NCBI GenBank assembly: GCA_016711325.1 | Contig: JADJTH010000005.1 | Location: forward strand, 7,883 to 71,882 | Source of the DNA: Nigerium sp. | GTDB taxonomy: Bacteria > Actinomycetota > Actinomycetes > Propionibacteriales > Propionibacteriaceae | Length of the DNA stretch: 64,000 nucleotides | Direction: 5' to 3' | Position numbers and translations under genes: made by a program | Notes under the pieces: model-generated | Seen by the model: the letters and a program-made list of their open reading frames with translations, nothing else | Databases searched by the model: none | What the model was told of the DNA's origin: nothing | Shown here: positions 26,213 through 34,763 of the stretch, piece by piece | Position numbering within the stretch: the stretch's first letter is position 1 | Layout of the letters: each line of letters begins with the position of its first letter

Positions 26213-26773
26213 TCAGACCAGGGGGACGAAGACGAACCTGTCGCCGGTGGTGCTTCGGGTGAGCGCGCCGGACTCGGCACGGTCGACCACCGTCATCAGG
26301 CCGGACGCCGGAAGGACGAGGCGTCCGCCGGGGGCGAGCTGGGCTTCGAGTTCGGGCGGGATGCGGCCGCCGTCGGCGGAGACGAGGATCCGGTCGAAGG
26401 GGCCGGCGTCCGGAAGCCCGAGCACGCCGGGGAGCGCCTGCTCGATCCGCGCCCACGGCCAGCGCTCGCCGAGGTTGCGGCGTCCCATCGCCACGAGCTC
26501 GGGCACGATCTCCACGCCCACGACCTCACCGTCGGGGCCGACCAGGTGGGCGAGCAGGCCGGTCGTCCAGCCCGAGCCGCTTCCCACGTCGAGCACCCGG
26601 TCGCCGGGCCGGGCGTCGAGCAGGGCGAGCATGGAGCGGACCGTCCACGGCTGGGAATTGGTGGCGCCGTACCCGATCGGCAGCGGCCGGTCGGACGCCG
26701 CGTGCCGCCGCACGTCGGGCGGCAGGAAACCAGCACGGGGGACGGCCGCGAACGCCTCGTCGAGCCTGGACAT
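26213..26773 (-). CDS. Protein-L-isoaspartate O-methyltransferase-like protein
   Basis: 186 aa Rossmann methyltransferase. SAM motif I is DRVLDVGSGSGWTTGLLAHL. ATNSQPWTVRSMLALLDARP is the PCMT-type substrate segment, and PFDRILVSADGGRIPPELEA follows. It would methylate isoaspartyl residues for protein repair. It is slightly shorter than classical Pcm (about 210 aa). Start ATG at 26773 with CACAAT 6 nt upstream (26780-26785). Single gene, convergent with dnaE2. Confidence 0.85.
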   Translation of the reverse strand: MSRLDEAFAAVPRAGFLPPDVRRHAASDRPLPIGYGATNSQPWTVRSMLALLDARPGDRVLDVGSGSGWTTGLLAHLVGPDGEVVGVEIVPELVAMGRRNLGERWPWARIEQALPGVLGLPDAGPFDRILVSADGGRIPPELEAQLAPGGRLVLPASGLMTVVDRAESGALTRSTTGDRFVFVPLV

Positions 26774-26785
26774 ACCCCCATTGTG

Positions 26786-27038
26786 CCGCGCGGCGCGGTT
26801 CGTCCCGGACTTTGGCCCACCCGTGGATCGCGCTCCGGCGCCTGCCGTGACACAGAAGTGAGTGGTGCGGACCCGCCGCGCGACATTTCCTGCCCCTCAT
26901 TCTCGGGTCACGCGCAGAAACATCAGTCCCACTGGGTTTCTCGCGGGGGCGGGCGGAATGAGTGGCAGGAATTGCACACCTGTCGGACGGGCGGCGGCCC
27001 AGGGCCGCACGCGTCGTGATGGGGCCTTGAGCGGTGGC
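26786..27038. other. Intergenic region without a gene
   Basis: About 250 bases between the methyltransferase promoter and the next plus-strand promoter. Frames in it give low-complexity Arg/Gly/Pro translations without start signals. I see no RNA gene or repeat. Confidence 0.5.
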
Positions 27039-27062
27039 CGTGCCCCGTGACGCCGGGGCACG
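27039..27062. repeat. Inverted repeat in the promoter of the small ORF/hydrolase unit
   Basis: CGTGCCCC-GTGACGCC-GGGGCACG, an 8-bp perfect stem ending 4 nt before the -10 element at 27067. It overlies the expected -35 to -10 spacer, so it is either an operator or a terminator for upstream transcripts. Confidence 0.45.
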
Positions 27063-27066
27063 GCAC

Positions 27067-27072
27067 TAGACT
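27067..27072 (+). promoter_or_regulatory. -10 element for a leaderless transcript
   Basis: TAGACT, 7 nt (GCCCGCC), ATG at 27080. Same spacing as the other leaderless starts. Confidence 0.5.
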
Positions 27073-27079
27073 GCCCGCC

Positions 27080-27256
27080 ATGGACCCGACGAGCTTGCTG
27101 GCCCCGCAGACCGGGGCCATCGCCTTCGTCGGCGTGCACGCCGTGAGAGACGGCATGCCCGAAGTCGCCGAGCGGCATGTCGGCCTCGCCGGCGAACAGG
27201 CTGGCGAGGAACCGAAGCCCCACCTGTGGGAGAGACCGTTGGGCGGCCGACGCTGA
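27080..27256 (+). CDS. Possible 58-residue upstream ORF of unknown function
   Basis: ATG placed 7 nt after TAGACT, so it would be translated from a leaderless mRNA. It reads MDPTSLLAPQTGAIAFVGVH and ends in a charged tail PHLWERPLGGRR. Its TGA overlaps the ATG at 27256 (TGATG), which would couple translation to the hydrolase. No family is recognised and composition is only moderately protein-like, so it could be a regulatory upstream ORF rather than a functional protein. Confidence 0.4.
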   Translation: MDPTSLLAPQTGAIAFVGVHAVRDGMPEVAERHVGLAGEQAGEEPKPHLWERPLGGRR

Positions 27257-28071
27257 TGCCTGCCCGTCGGCATGCCTCGCGCGACGAGGTGGTGTACAAG
27301 AGGCGCTACGTGGGATCCGTCGAATACCGCACCAGCCGCGTCGGCTACGGGGACGCGTCGCTGGTCGCCTACCGGTTCGCCTGCCAGGTGCCTGAGAAGA
27401 CCGGGCCGGACTTCGTGCTCGTGCACGGCATCGGCGTGTCGGCGCGCTCCTACGGGCCGACCGCGGTCGAGTTGGCCCAGCACGGAGACGTCCATCTGAT
27501 CGACCTGGCCGGCTATGGACGCTCGCCGCGTCCGGACCGCGACCTCACCATCGAGGACCACGCCGGGCTAGTGGCCCGCTATCTCGAGGACAAGCAGCTG
27601 GACCATCCGGTCGTGGTCGGTCATTCCATGGGCACCCAGGTCGTGGCCGAACTCGCCGCGGACCACCCCGGCCAGGTCGATCACATCGTCCTCATCGCGC
27701 CGGTGGTGGCGCCCGACGTGCGGGCGCTGACGAAGGCCGCCGGACTGCTGCTGGCCAACGGGCTCAAAGAGCCTCTGCGGGTGTCGGCGATGGCGATCTA
27801 CGACTACCTGGTACGTGCGGGCATCCCGTACATGATCCAGCAGACGCCGCATCTGCTCGGCACCGACCTGGAGGCGATCGCGGAGCGGATCGACGCCCGG
27901 ACGCTGGTGATCTGCGGCGAAGACGACCCGATCGTGCCGCTGGATTGGGGCCGGCAGCTCGCGGCACGTTTCCGGCACGGTTGGTTCGCCACGGTGCCCG
28001 GACCGCACGCCACGATGTTCGCCGCTCCCGCGACCGTCGCTGCCCTGATCGATGAACACGCGCATCGCTGA
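27256..28071 (+). CDS. Alpha/beta-hydrolase
   Basis: 271 aa from the ATG at 27256 (281 aa if GTG 27226 is used). Oxyanion region FVLVHGIGVSARSYG, nucleophile elbow VVGHSMGTQVV, acid CGEDDPIVPLDWG and catalytic histidine VPGPHATMFA give a full triad. The cap region 140-200 is helical. Closest in look to esterase or C-C-hydrolase-like members, but the substrate cannot be told. I prefer ATG 27256 because it overlaps the preceding small ORF stop. Followed 17 nt later by the flavodoxin-like gene. Confidence 0.85.
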   Translation: MPARRHASRDEVVYKRRYVGSVEYRTSRVGYGDASLVAYRFACQVPEKTGPDFVLVHGIGVSARSYGPTAVELAQHGDVHLIDLAGYGRSPRPDRDLTIEDHAGLVARYLEDKQLDHPVVVGHSMGTQVVAELAADHPGQVDHIVLIAPVVAPDVRALTKAAGLLLANGLKEPLRVSAMAIYDYLVRAGIPYMIQQTPHLLGTDLEAIAERIDARTLVICGEDDPIVPLDWGRQLAARFRHGWFATVPGPHATMFAAPATVAALIDEHAHR

Positions 28072-28088
28072 GCGAGAAACGAGTTGAG

Positions 28089-28586
28089 ATGAAGGCCCTG
28101 CTGCTGGTCGAGTCACGGTTTGGCAATTCCCGCGCGATCGCGGATGCCGTTGCGCTCGGAATAAGGGAACGGGGTGCCGAGGTGACCGTCCTCGCCCCCG
28201 AGGAGGCTCCACCGGCGGTCGGCGAGGACGTCGACCTGCTCGTCCTGGGTGCCCCCACCCACAACCGCACCCTGCCCACCTCCTCCACCCGCGGGCAGGC
28301 GGTCGCGATGGGCGCCGAGCCCGGCGGCGACGGCGTCCGCGAATGGCTCAGCAATGGACGTCTGCGCTCCGGGCTGCGCGTGGCCGCGTTCACGACGGCC
28401 AGCGGACGCACTGTGCTCAGCGGATCGGCGGCCCGAGGGGCGGCGCGTCTGATCGCGCGGAGCAACCCCGGGGTCCCGGTCGAGACCCGCACCTTCGTGG
28501 TCGACGGCCTCAAGGGCCCCCTGCAGGAGGGCGAGGTCGAGGCCGCGCGGACCTGGGGGCGTGACCTGGTCGAGGCGCACCCATGA
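28089..28586 (+). CDS. Flavodoxin-like protein
   Basis: 165 aa. The FMN phosphate loop ESRFGNSRAIADAVALGI replaces the usual T/S-x-T-G-N-T, and LLVLGAPTHNRTLP and VAAFTTASGR follow in flavodoxin order. It may bind FMN and act as an electron carrier or redox sensor. Overlaps the next gene by 4 nt. Confidence 0.75.
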   Translation: MKALLLVESRFGNSRAIADAVALGIRERGAEVTVLAPEEAPPAVGEDVDLLVLGAPTHNRTLPTSSTRGQAVAMGAEPGGDGVREWLSNGRLRSGLRVAAFTTASGRTVLSGSAARGAARLIARSNPGVPVETRTFVVDGLKGPLQEGEVEAARTWGRDLVEAHP

Positions 28587-29638
28587 ACGACCGGCTGCGG
28601 CGCTGGGGCACGGCGAGCTGGTTCGCGCTGGGCATCATCGCGCTGGTGGTGGTGATCGCGGCCGGGGTGGGTGCGGTGAGCGGCATCGTGACGCCGCTCG
28701 TCATCGCCGTGATCGTCGGAACCGTGCTCGAACCCCTGGTGGAGTGGCTGGAGCGTCGCGGCGTCTCACCGACCTTGGCGACGGTCGCCGCGCTGCTCAT
28801 CGCGGTGCTGGTGGCGCTCGGCATGATCGCGATCGTCGTGTGGGGCTTCATCCAGCAACTGCCCGAGATTTCGCGGCAGCTGATGATCGGCTGGGATTCG
28901 TTCGTGCAGTGGGGGCGCTCGCTCGATCTGGACGCCGTGCTGCTGGAGCAGGCCCGCGGCACGGCCCAGGACTCGATGCGCTACCTGGGCCAGGGTGTGC
29001 TCGGTGCGGTGTCGAGCACCTTCTCCGGGGTGGTGGCCCTCGGGATCGGCAGCTTCTTCTCGGTGTTCCTCCTGTTCTTCGTGCTGCGGGATGCGCGCGC
29101 GTTCCCGGCGTGGTTGGCGCGCACCACCTCGTCGGACGCCGTCATGGCCGCCGACGTCGTCGGGATCGCGAAGCAGTCGCTGCGCGGCTACTTTCGCGGC
29201 ATCGCCATCACGGCCATGATCACCGCGCCGATCTTCATGGTGCCCCTGCTCCTGCTCGGCGTTCCGCTGGCGCTGCCGATCTTCATCCTGTACTTCTTCT
29301 TGTCCTTCATCCCGTTCGTCGGCGCGTGGCTGACCGGCGCGTTCGCGGTGCTGATCGCGTTCGGGTCGGGGGGCGCGACGGCCGCGCTGATCGTCACGGC
29401 GTCGCTGCTGGTCTCCAACGGCACGATCCAGAGCGCGGTGAGCTCGTGGGCGCTGGGATCGTCGCTGAAGATCCATCCCGTGGCGGTGCTGCTGGCGACC
29501 ATCATCGGCGGCACGATCGCGGGCCTGCTCGGCATGGTTCTCGGCGCCCCGCTGCTCGCGGCGACGGTGAAGTCGGTGACGGCCGTCCGGGTGAAGACGG
29601 CGGCCCTGGAGACGGCCGAGGACGCCGCCCTTGAGTAG
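28583..29638 (+). CDS. AI-2E family (PerM/TqsA-type) membrane transporter
   Basis: 351 aa with about eight membrane helices. Segments GIVTPLVIAVIVGTVLEPLV and FIPFVGAWLTGAFAVLIAFG, and the ending IGGTIAGLLGMVLGAPLLAA, are family hallmarks. Members export small molecules or exchange sodium for protons; the substrate is unknown. ATG overlaps the flavodoxin stop, so the hydrolase, flavodoxin and transporter form one transcription unit. Confidence 0.88.
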   Translation: MNDRLRRWGTASWFALGIIALVVVIAAGVGAVSGIVTPLVIAVIVGTVLEPLVEWLERRGVSPTLATVAALLIAVLVALGMIAIVVWGFIQQLPEISRQLMIGWDSFVQWGRSLDLDAVLLEQARGTAQDSMRYLGQGVLGAVSSTFSGVVALGIGSFFSVFLLFFVLRDARAFPAWLARTTSSDAVMAADVVGIAKQSLRGYFRGIAITAMITAPIFMVPLLLLGVPLALPIFILYFFLSFIPFVGAWLTGAFAVLIAFGSGGATAALIVTASLLVSNGTIQSAVSSWALGSSLKIHPVAVLLATIIGGTIAGLLGMVLGAPLLAATVKSVTAVRVKTAALETAEDAALE

Positions 29639-29679
29639 TGTGCAAGCTCCAGGATCTGGTCTGGTCTTGGTCCGACCGG

Positions 29680-29685
29680 TATACT
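29680..29685 (+). promoter_or_regulatory. -10 element deciding the antitoxin start
   Basis: TATACT, 7 nt (GATGAGT), ATG at 29693. An in-frame ATG at 29687 lies within the spacer, so the leaderless pattern favours 29693 as the true start. Confidence 0.6.
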
Positions 29686-29692
29686 GATGAGT

Positions 29693-29962
29693 ATGACGAA
29701 CGTCGTATCGATCTCCGAGGCGAAGGCCAACCTCAGCAAGCTGGTCAAGCGCGCCCATGCGGGCGAAGTCATCTATCTCGGCGCCTACGGGCACGCGGAG
29801 GCCGTCCTCGCGCCCGTCCCGGCTCGGCATCGGATCGCGGTCGGCGTATGGAAGGAGCGTCGGCGTCCCGGATTCGCCTACGGCGCCGATGACATCGTCG
29901 GCCCAGACGCCGATATCTCCGAGGCAATGGAACAGTCGATCGACGAGGTTGTTCCACGATGA
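29693..29962 (+). CDS. Phd/YefM-family antitoxin
   Basis: 89 aa. NVVSISEAKANLSKLVKRAH is the Phd/YefM DNA-binding start, and AYGHAEAVLAPV gives the second strand of the dimer. The acidic C-terminal tail (DADISEAMEQSIDEVVPR) would wrap the toxin. Overlaps the toxin ORF by 4 nt. The pair normally represses its own promoter, which here is the TATACT element. Confidence 0.9.
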   Translation: MTNVVSISEAKANLSKLVKRAHAGEVIYLGAYGHAEAVLAPVPARHRIAVGVWKERRRPGFAYGADDIVGPDADISEAMEQSIDEVVPR

Positions 29963-30342
29963 GATTGCTGATCGACTCCCATGTGTATCTCTGGCTGCTG
30001 TTCACGCCTGAGTCCGTCGGGCGCTCGTCGCTCCGCGTTCTGAATGACGCGGACCAAGTCCTGCTCTCGACGGTGAGCCTTTGGGAACTGACGTTGAAGA
30101 GCGCCAAGGGCAAGCTGCCTCATGACGCGTCCGAGCTGACAGCGGGAGTCGCGGCGCTCGGCGTCACGGAGTTGCCGATCAAGCACCGCCACCTGCGCGC
30201 ACTGCCGGAGGTGCTGCTCCCACACCGCGATCCCTTCGATGCGATGCTTGTCGCCCAAGCGACGGCCGATGAACTGTGCTTGCTGACGGCGGATGGGTAC
30301 CTGCTCGGCTCTCGTTACACGACGTTCGACGCGCGCACCTGA
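29959..30342 (+). CDS. PIN-domain ribonuclease toxin (VapC-like)
   Basis: 127 aa PIN domain. Acidic metal ligands are placed as expected: D6 in LLIDSHVYLW, E in SLWELTLKSAKGKL, D in HRDPFDAMLVAQA and D in LLTADGYLLG. It would cleave RNA and be held inactive by the adjacent antitoxin. Complete, so the module looks functional. Confidence 0.9.
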   Translation: MRLLIDSHVYLWLLFTPESVGRSSLRVLNDADQVLLSTVSLWELTLKSAKGKLPHDASELTAGVAALGVTELPIKHRHLRALPEVLLPHRDPFDAMLVAQATADELCLLTADGYLLGSRYTTFDART

Positions 30343-30378
30343 CGTCCTGCCGAGGTCATCGCGGGCGCACACGGCGTC

Positions 30379-31167
30379 CTACAGCGGAACGCCCATCTTC
30401 TCGAAGGCCGTACGGAAGATCGTCGCGTCCTCGAGGCCCGGGAACTTCTGGACGCGCTGGTCGAGCTTGTCGACCGTGGGCGCCTGGCCCGCGAAGAGGT
30501 GGTGCATCGCGTGGCGCACCTCGTCGTCGTCCATGATTCCCGAGCCGACGGGCTTCCACAGCTTCGTCATGGCGAGGCGGACGAACATCTGGGCGCGATC
30601 GTTGTCGTCGAGCTTGGCCCGCGCCTGCGTCGTGTAGAACGCGACGTGCCGGGTCTCCTGCTGGGCGATGCGCTCCAGCAGCGGCGACAAGGCGGGGTGC
30701 TCGACCATGCTCGACAGCCGCCGGTAGGCCGCGACGGCCGACAGTTCGTTAGCGGCGCCCCACGTCATGTGGACGGCGATGAAGTCGTTGCCGACCATGC
30801 TCGACCCGGCGGCCTGCGTGACGGTGCCCAGGGCCAACTGCCAGCCGAGCTTGATCCGCTTCGCCTTCAGTTCGTCGTAGTCGACGTGCATGCCGTGCTC
30901 CTTGAGCACGGCCGACAGCGCCTCGCCGTGCCAGAACTCCTCGCGGTTCCACGTCGTCATGAAGCCGCGCGCCTCGTCCTTGCGGTGCGAGCGCGTGACG
31001 AGCAGATCGCGCAGATAGCAGGACGTGTGGTACTCGACGTCGCACATGTAGCGCAGCGCGCGCAGCACGTCGGCGTCCAGCGGCTGGTCGCGGAAGGACT
31101 CGAAGTCGAGGTCCTCCCACGTCACCCGCTCGGAGGTCTCTGCGTACTTCTCAAGATCGAACGCCAC
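30379..31167 (-). CDS. Ferritin-like di-iron protein (acyl-ACP desaturase-like fold)
   Basis: 262 aa, helical. Two ExxH motifs (TTWNREEFWHGEAL and IAQQETRHVAFYT) plus Glu residues in DVEYHTSCY and AANELSAVAAY fit a carboxylate-bridged di-iron site of the ferritin-like / acyl-ACP desaturase superfamily. The reaction is unknown: oxidase, desaturase or oxygenase. The start lies 17 nt inside the end of the upstream paralogue, so the two are translationally coupled. Confidence 0.78.
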   Translation of the reverse strand: MAFDLEKYAETSERVTWEDLDFESFRDQPLDADVLRALRYMCDVEYHTSCYLRDLLVTRSHRKDEARGFMTTWNREEFWHGEALSAVLKEHGMHVDYDELKAKRIKLGWQLALGTVTQAAGSSMVGNDFIAVHMTWGAANELSAVAAYRRLSSMVEHPALSPLLERIAQQETRHVAFYTTQARAKLDDNDRAQMFVRLAMTKLWKPVGSGIMDDDEVRHAMHHLFAGQAPTVDKLDQRVQKFPGLEDATIFRTAFEKMGVPL

Positions 31168-32068
31168 GGTGCTGCCTCCTCAGGAGTCCGGGGGTCGGGG
31201 TGGACGAGCCGTGATGCCAGCCGGTCGGACGGATGGCCAGCAGCTCGCGGATCGGGCGGTCGGCGGACGCCAGACGCGCGCGGTCCTCGGGGGTGCGAAA
31301 AAGGGACGCCATGGCTCGCGCCTCGTCGCGGTCGGGGACGCCGACGATCCGAAGCGGCCTCCACGACGGCAACAGGAACAGCTTCGCCATGCGCGCCTCC
31401 TGCGGGGAGCGCGAGATCCGGGCGGCGGCCTCGAGGCCGAAGAAGCGGATCATCTCGTCGCGGCGTCCGATGATCTCGGTGACCACCCGTGCGGCCTCGC
31501 CGCCGAGCCGCGGAAGCACCGCGGAGTAGGCGGCCTGAAGAGAGGCCTCCTGGATCGCCAGGCGCGCCATGTGCCCGACGGTCACGGACTCGCCGACGAT
31601 CGACGTCCACACCGGCGCGACGAACGGCAGCCCGCGCTCGACGTAGAATCCGCGCGCTCGGGTGCCGAGCGAGGCGCGCCGCAGCGGTTCGGGCAGCGGC
31701 GAGCCGTCGGCCGTGAGCAGGTCGCGCACCGCGTGGCCCAGCCACAGCCGCTCGTAGGCCCACGTCGCGACGAACGCGGTGATGCGCGCCTCGTTGCCCG
31801 TCCAGGTGGCCAGGAACGCGCGCGCCTCGGACAGCGCGGCGCTATCGAGGCGCCACAGGAAGGCCAGGTCGTCGCGCACGCCGGGACCGCCGAGGTCAAC
31901 CCCGGACGCCTCGACGCGGATGCGCCCGCGTGCGGCGTGCGTGTAGGCGTCCACGTCGAAGGAGGTCAGCAGCGTGATGGTCTCACCGGCGACCGAGTAC
32001 AGCCGCCCGCCGAGGTAGCCGTCGGGCAGCGCCGGCGCCTGGTGCGCGCGAGAAGGAGTGTGGGTCAC
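31151..32068 (-). CDS. Ferritin-like paralogue lacking the metal ligands
   Basis: 305 aa from GTG 32068 (GGAGG upstream). It aligns by eye to the adjacent di-iron protein: FVATWAYERLWLGHAVRDLL against FMTTWNREEFWHGEALSAVL, and IVGESVTVGHMARLAIQEAS against the corresponding SMVGNDFIAVHMTWGAANEL. The ExxH histidines are gone (ERLWL, RDEMI), so it cannot hold the same di-iron centre. A C-terminal extension ends in RPIRELLAIRPTGWHH. It may be a structural or regulatory partner. TACTAT at 32121-32126 (minus strand) is a likely -10 element. Confidence 0.6.
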   Translation of the reverse strand: MTHTPSRAHQAPALPDGYLGGRLYSVAGETITLLTSFDVDAYTHAARGRIRVEASGVDLGGPGVRDDLAFLWRLDSAALSEARAFLATWTGNEARITAFVATWAYERLWLGHAVRDLLTADGSPLPEPLRRASLGTRARGFYVERGLPFVAPVWTSIVGESVTVGHMARLAIQEASLQAAYSAVLPRLGGEAARVVTEIIGRRDEMIRFFGLEAAARISRSPQEARMAKLFLLPSWRPLRIVGVPDRDEARAMASLFRTPEDRARLASADRPIRELLAIRPTGWHHGSSTPTPGLLRRQHRGVRS

Positions 32069-32132
32069 CCTTACCTCCGAGTCGTGCCCGCAGGTGTTCT
32101 GCGGCGCGGTTCGACCAAGGATAGTAGAAGGA

Positions 32133-33251
32133 TCATTCGGTTTTGAATGGCCCGACAACTGGACGGTCCTCGCCGGCCGCGCGCCGATCGTCCGCGGCGG
32201 CCGGGTACAGCGTGACCTGGGTGGCCTTGACGACCGCCACGACGACGTCCCCCTCGGCGAGCACGAGCTCGCTCAGGGCGGCCGACGTGACGTCGGCGTG
32301 GATGCGCTGCCCGGCCACCAGCAGGCTCACCCGCTGCACCAGGCCACGGTCCTCGACGGCGGCGACGATGGCCGGCAGCTCGTTGCGGGGGCTGCCGTGA
32401 GGGGGCGTGCGGAAGAGGCTCACGGCGTCCGGCGGGAACACCGCCCGGGCCGGGCCGAGGGCCAGGGGAGACTCGCTCATGCCCGCCACCAGCGGGCCGT
32501 CCTCCAGCCGGACCGCGCCGCCGGGATCGAGCGTGCCGCGCAGCAGGTTGAGTCCCACGAAGTCGGCCAGGAACGCCGACGGCGGGCGTTGGAAGACTTC
32601 GTCGACGCGCCCGGTCGCGGCGACCTGCCCGGCCTCCAGGGCGACGACCCGGTCGGCCAGCACGAGGACGTCGAGCGGATCGTGCGTCACCAGCAGCGTG
32701 GTGAGGCCCTGCAGCCGGTCGCGCAACAGGCGACGCAGGCCGGGCGTGGTGGCGGCGTCGAGCGCGGCGAACGGCTCGTCGAGGAGCACGACGTCGGGAT
32801 CGAAGGCGAGCGCCCGCGCGATCGCGACGCGCTGCGCCTGCCCGCCCGACAGCGAGTGAGGCCTGCGTGATCCGAAGCCCGCCAGACCCACGGCGTCCAG
32901 CTCGGACGCCGCGCGCGCCAGGGCCTCGGCCCGGGGGACGCCGCGGGCGCGGGGACCGTAGGCGACGTTGTCGAGGACGCTCAAATGCGGGAACAGGAGG
33001 GCGCGCTGTTCGAGGTACCCGATGCGCCGGCGGTTGGCCGGGACGAAGACGCGGGCATCGGCAACCCCCGCGCCGCCGATGGTCACGCTGCCCTCGTCGG
33101 GGCGCAGCGCGCCGGCCACGAGCTGGATGGCGGTCGACTTGCCGGCCCCGTTGGGCCCGACCAGCGCGACGATCTCGCCGGGGGCGGCGTCCAGCGCGAT
33201 CCGGACGCCGCGGGCCGCCACCGTCACGTCGAGGGTGAGCGGCTCAGGCAT
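32133..33251 (-). CDS. modC: Molybdate ABC importer ATPase
   Basis: 372 aa. ABC domain with Walker A GPNGAGKST, signature SLSGGQAQR, Walker B DVVLLDEPFAALD and H-loop VTHDPLDVL. A C-terminal TOBE (molbindin) domain (NELPAIVAAVEDRGLVQRVS ... VVAVVKATQVTLYP) senses oxyanion. It powers molybdate uptake through ModB. Overlaps modB by 8 nt. Last gene of the regulator-modABC operon. Confidence 0.93.
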   Translation of the reverse strand: MPEPLTLDVTVAARGVRIALDAAPGEIVALVGPNGAGKSTAIQLVAGALRPDEGSVTIGGAGVADARVFVPANRRRIGYLEQRALLFPHLSVLDNVAYGPRARGVPRAEALARAASELDAVGLAGFGSRRPHSLSGGQAQRVAIARALAFDPDVVLLDEPFAALDAATTPGLRRLLRDRLQGLTTLLVTHDPLDVLVLADRVVALEAGQVAATGRVDEVFQRPPSAFLADFVGLNLLRGTLDPGGAVRLEDGPLVAGMSESPLALGPARAVFPPDAVSLFRTPPHGSPRNELPAIVAAVEDRGLVQRVSLLVAGQRIHADVTSAALSELVLAEGDVVVAVVKATQVTLYPAAADDRRAAGEDRPVVGPFKTE

Positions 33252-34035
33252 GGCTGCCCCAGGCGCGGAAGTGCGTCGCTAGCCACACGACGAGGCCCGC
33301 GACGGCGAGCAGCACGACGGCGAGGGCGAGGGCCAGGTCGGAGTCCGACTCGCGCAGCAGGTAGATCTCGAGTGGGAGCGTCCGCGTGACGCCCTGCAGC
33401 GAGCCGGCGAAGGTGAGGGTGGCGCCGAACTCGCCGAGGGCCCGCGCGAACGACAGTGCAGTGCCGGACGCCAGCGCCGGCGCCGCCATGGGAAGGGTCA
33501 CGGTCAGCAGGGTGCGGGTCGGGCTGGCGCCGAGGTAGCTCGCGGCGCGCTCGTAGTCCTGGCCGCTGGAGCGTAGGGCTCCCTCGAGGGACACGACGAG
33601 GAAGGGCAGCGCCACGAACACCTGCGCGATGATCACGGCGGTCGTCGTGAAGCCGATCTCGACGCCCAGCGCCGACAGGTGCCGGCCGAGCAGCCCGCGG
33701 CGGCCCAGTGTCGTGAGCAGCGCGAGGCCCGCGACGACGGGCGGCAGCACCATGGGCACGGTCACCAGGGTGCGTGCGGCCGTGGCCCAGCGGCCGCGGC
33801 TGCGGGCCAGCACCAGCGCCGTCGGGATGCCGAGGATCAGCACGATGACGGTGGCGATCAGGCAGGTGCCGAGGCTGAGCCGGAGCGCGGCGAGCGCGCG
33901 CTCCGACATCAGCAACGCGGGCAGGCGGGCCCAGTCGGCGCGCAGCAGCAGGCCGAGCAGCGGCAGGGCAAGCAAAGCGAGCGCCAGCGCCATCGGCGCC
34001 AGCGCCCACTTCGGGTAGCCCAGGCCCGTGGTCAC
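33244..34035 (-). CDS. modB: Molybdate ABC importer permease
   Basis: 263 aa, about five or six membrane helices. The EAA-type loop RAASYLGASPTRTLLTVTLP and the family pattern SFARALGEFGATLTFAG are clear. GTG start overlaps the modA stop (GTGA). Confidence 0.93.
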   Translation of the reverse strand: MTTGLGYPKWALAPMALALALLALPLLGLLLRADWARLPALLMSERALAALRLSLGTCLIATVIVLILGIPTALVLARSRGRWATAARTLVTVPMVLPPVVAGLALLTTLGRRGLLGRHLSALGVEIGFTTTAVIIAQVFVALPFLVVSLEGALRSSGQDYERAASYLGASPTRTLLTVTLPMAAPALASGTALSFARALGEFGATLTFAGSLQGVTRTLPLEIYLLRESDSDLALALAVVLLAVAGLVVWLATHFRAWGSHA

Positions 34036-34763
34036 CGGGGCGGGCCGAACCCGGCCGCCGCGAGCTTCGCCTGGCCCTCGCCCGTCACCGTGGCGATGAA
34101 CGCGTCGGCCCTGGCCTTGTTCGGCGCGCCCTTGACGATGCCGATCCAGTAGGTGTTCGGGTCGTCCTTCGCGCCCGGCACGTCGAAGACCGTCACCTTG
34201 TCGCCGGCGCCCGCGGCGTCCGTGGCGTAGACAAGGCCGGCGTCCGCTTCGCCCGCGGTGACCTTGCCGAGGACGTCGGTGACCTTCGCCTCTTCCGAGA
34301 CCGGCGTCAGCGTCAGGCCGTTCGCTTCCGCGGCCTTCAGGGTGGCGGCGCCGCACGGCACGTCGGCGGCGCAGACGACCAGTTTCGTGCCGTCGAGCGA
34401 GGCGTCGAAACCGGTGATGCCCGCGGGGTTGTCGGCCGGCGTGACGAGCACGAGGTAGTTGGTGGCGAACATCACGGGGTCGCCGTCGATGAGGTCGGCG
34501 TCGACCGCCTTGTCCATGTTCTTCTTGTCGGCGGACGCGAAGACGTCGGCGAGGGCGCCGCCCTTCAGCTGGTCGACGAGGCCTGAGGACCCGTCGAACG
34601 AGTACGTCGCGTCGGCGATGGCGGGGAACACCGTGTTCAGGGACGCCGCGGCGAACACGATGGCCGGTTCCTGCTGCGCCGTGGTCGGGCTGGGTGTCGT
34701 GGCGCCCTGTTGCCCGCAGGCCGCGAGCAGCAGGGTCGCGGCGACGAGTGCGAGGCGCTTCAT
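34032..34763 (-). CDS. modA: Molybdate-binding lipoprotein
   Basis: 243 aa. Lipobox LLLAACG near residue 16. The oxyanion-binding start IVFAAASLNTVFPAIAD, YSFDGSSGLVDQLKGGALAD and the DAGLVYATDAAGA segment supply the serine and backbone ligands expected for molybdate/tungstate. It delivers molybdate for the nitrate reductase cofactor made by the genes nearby. Start overlaps the upstream regulator stop by 4 nt. Confidence 0.93.
   Translation of the reverse strand: MKRLALVAATLLLAACGQQGATTPSPTTAQQEPAIVFAAASLNTVFPAIADATYSFDGSSGLVDQLKGGALADVFASADKKNMDKAVDADLIDGDPVMFATNYLVLVTPADNPAGITGFDASLDGTKLVVCAADVPCGAATLKAAEANGLTLTPVSEEAKVTDVLGKVTAGEADAGLVYATDAAGAGDKVTVFDVPGAKDDPNTYWIGIVKGAPNKARADAFIATVTGEGQAKLAAAGFGPPR

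Noticed and set aside
27226..27255. GTG 27226 as the start of the alpha/beta-hydrolase
   Set aside because: The extra ten residues are not conserved-looking, and the ATG at 27256 forms a TGATG junction; kept only as an alternative.
29687..29692. ATG 29687 as the antitoxin start
   Set aside because: It lies inside the spacer between the TATACT element and the ATG at 29693.
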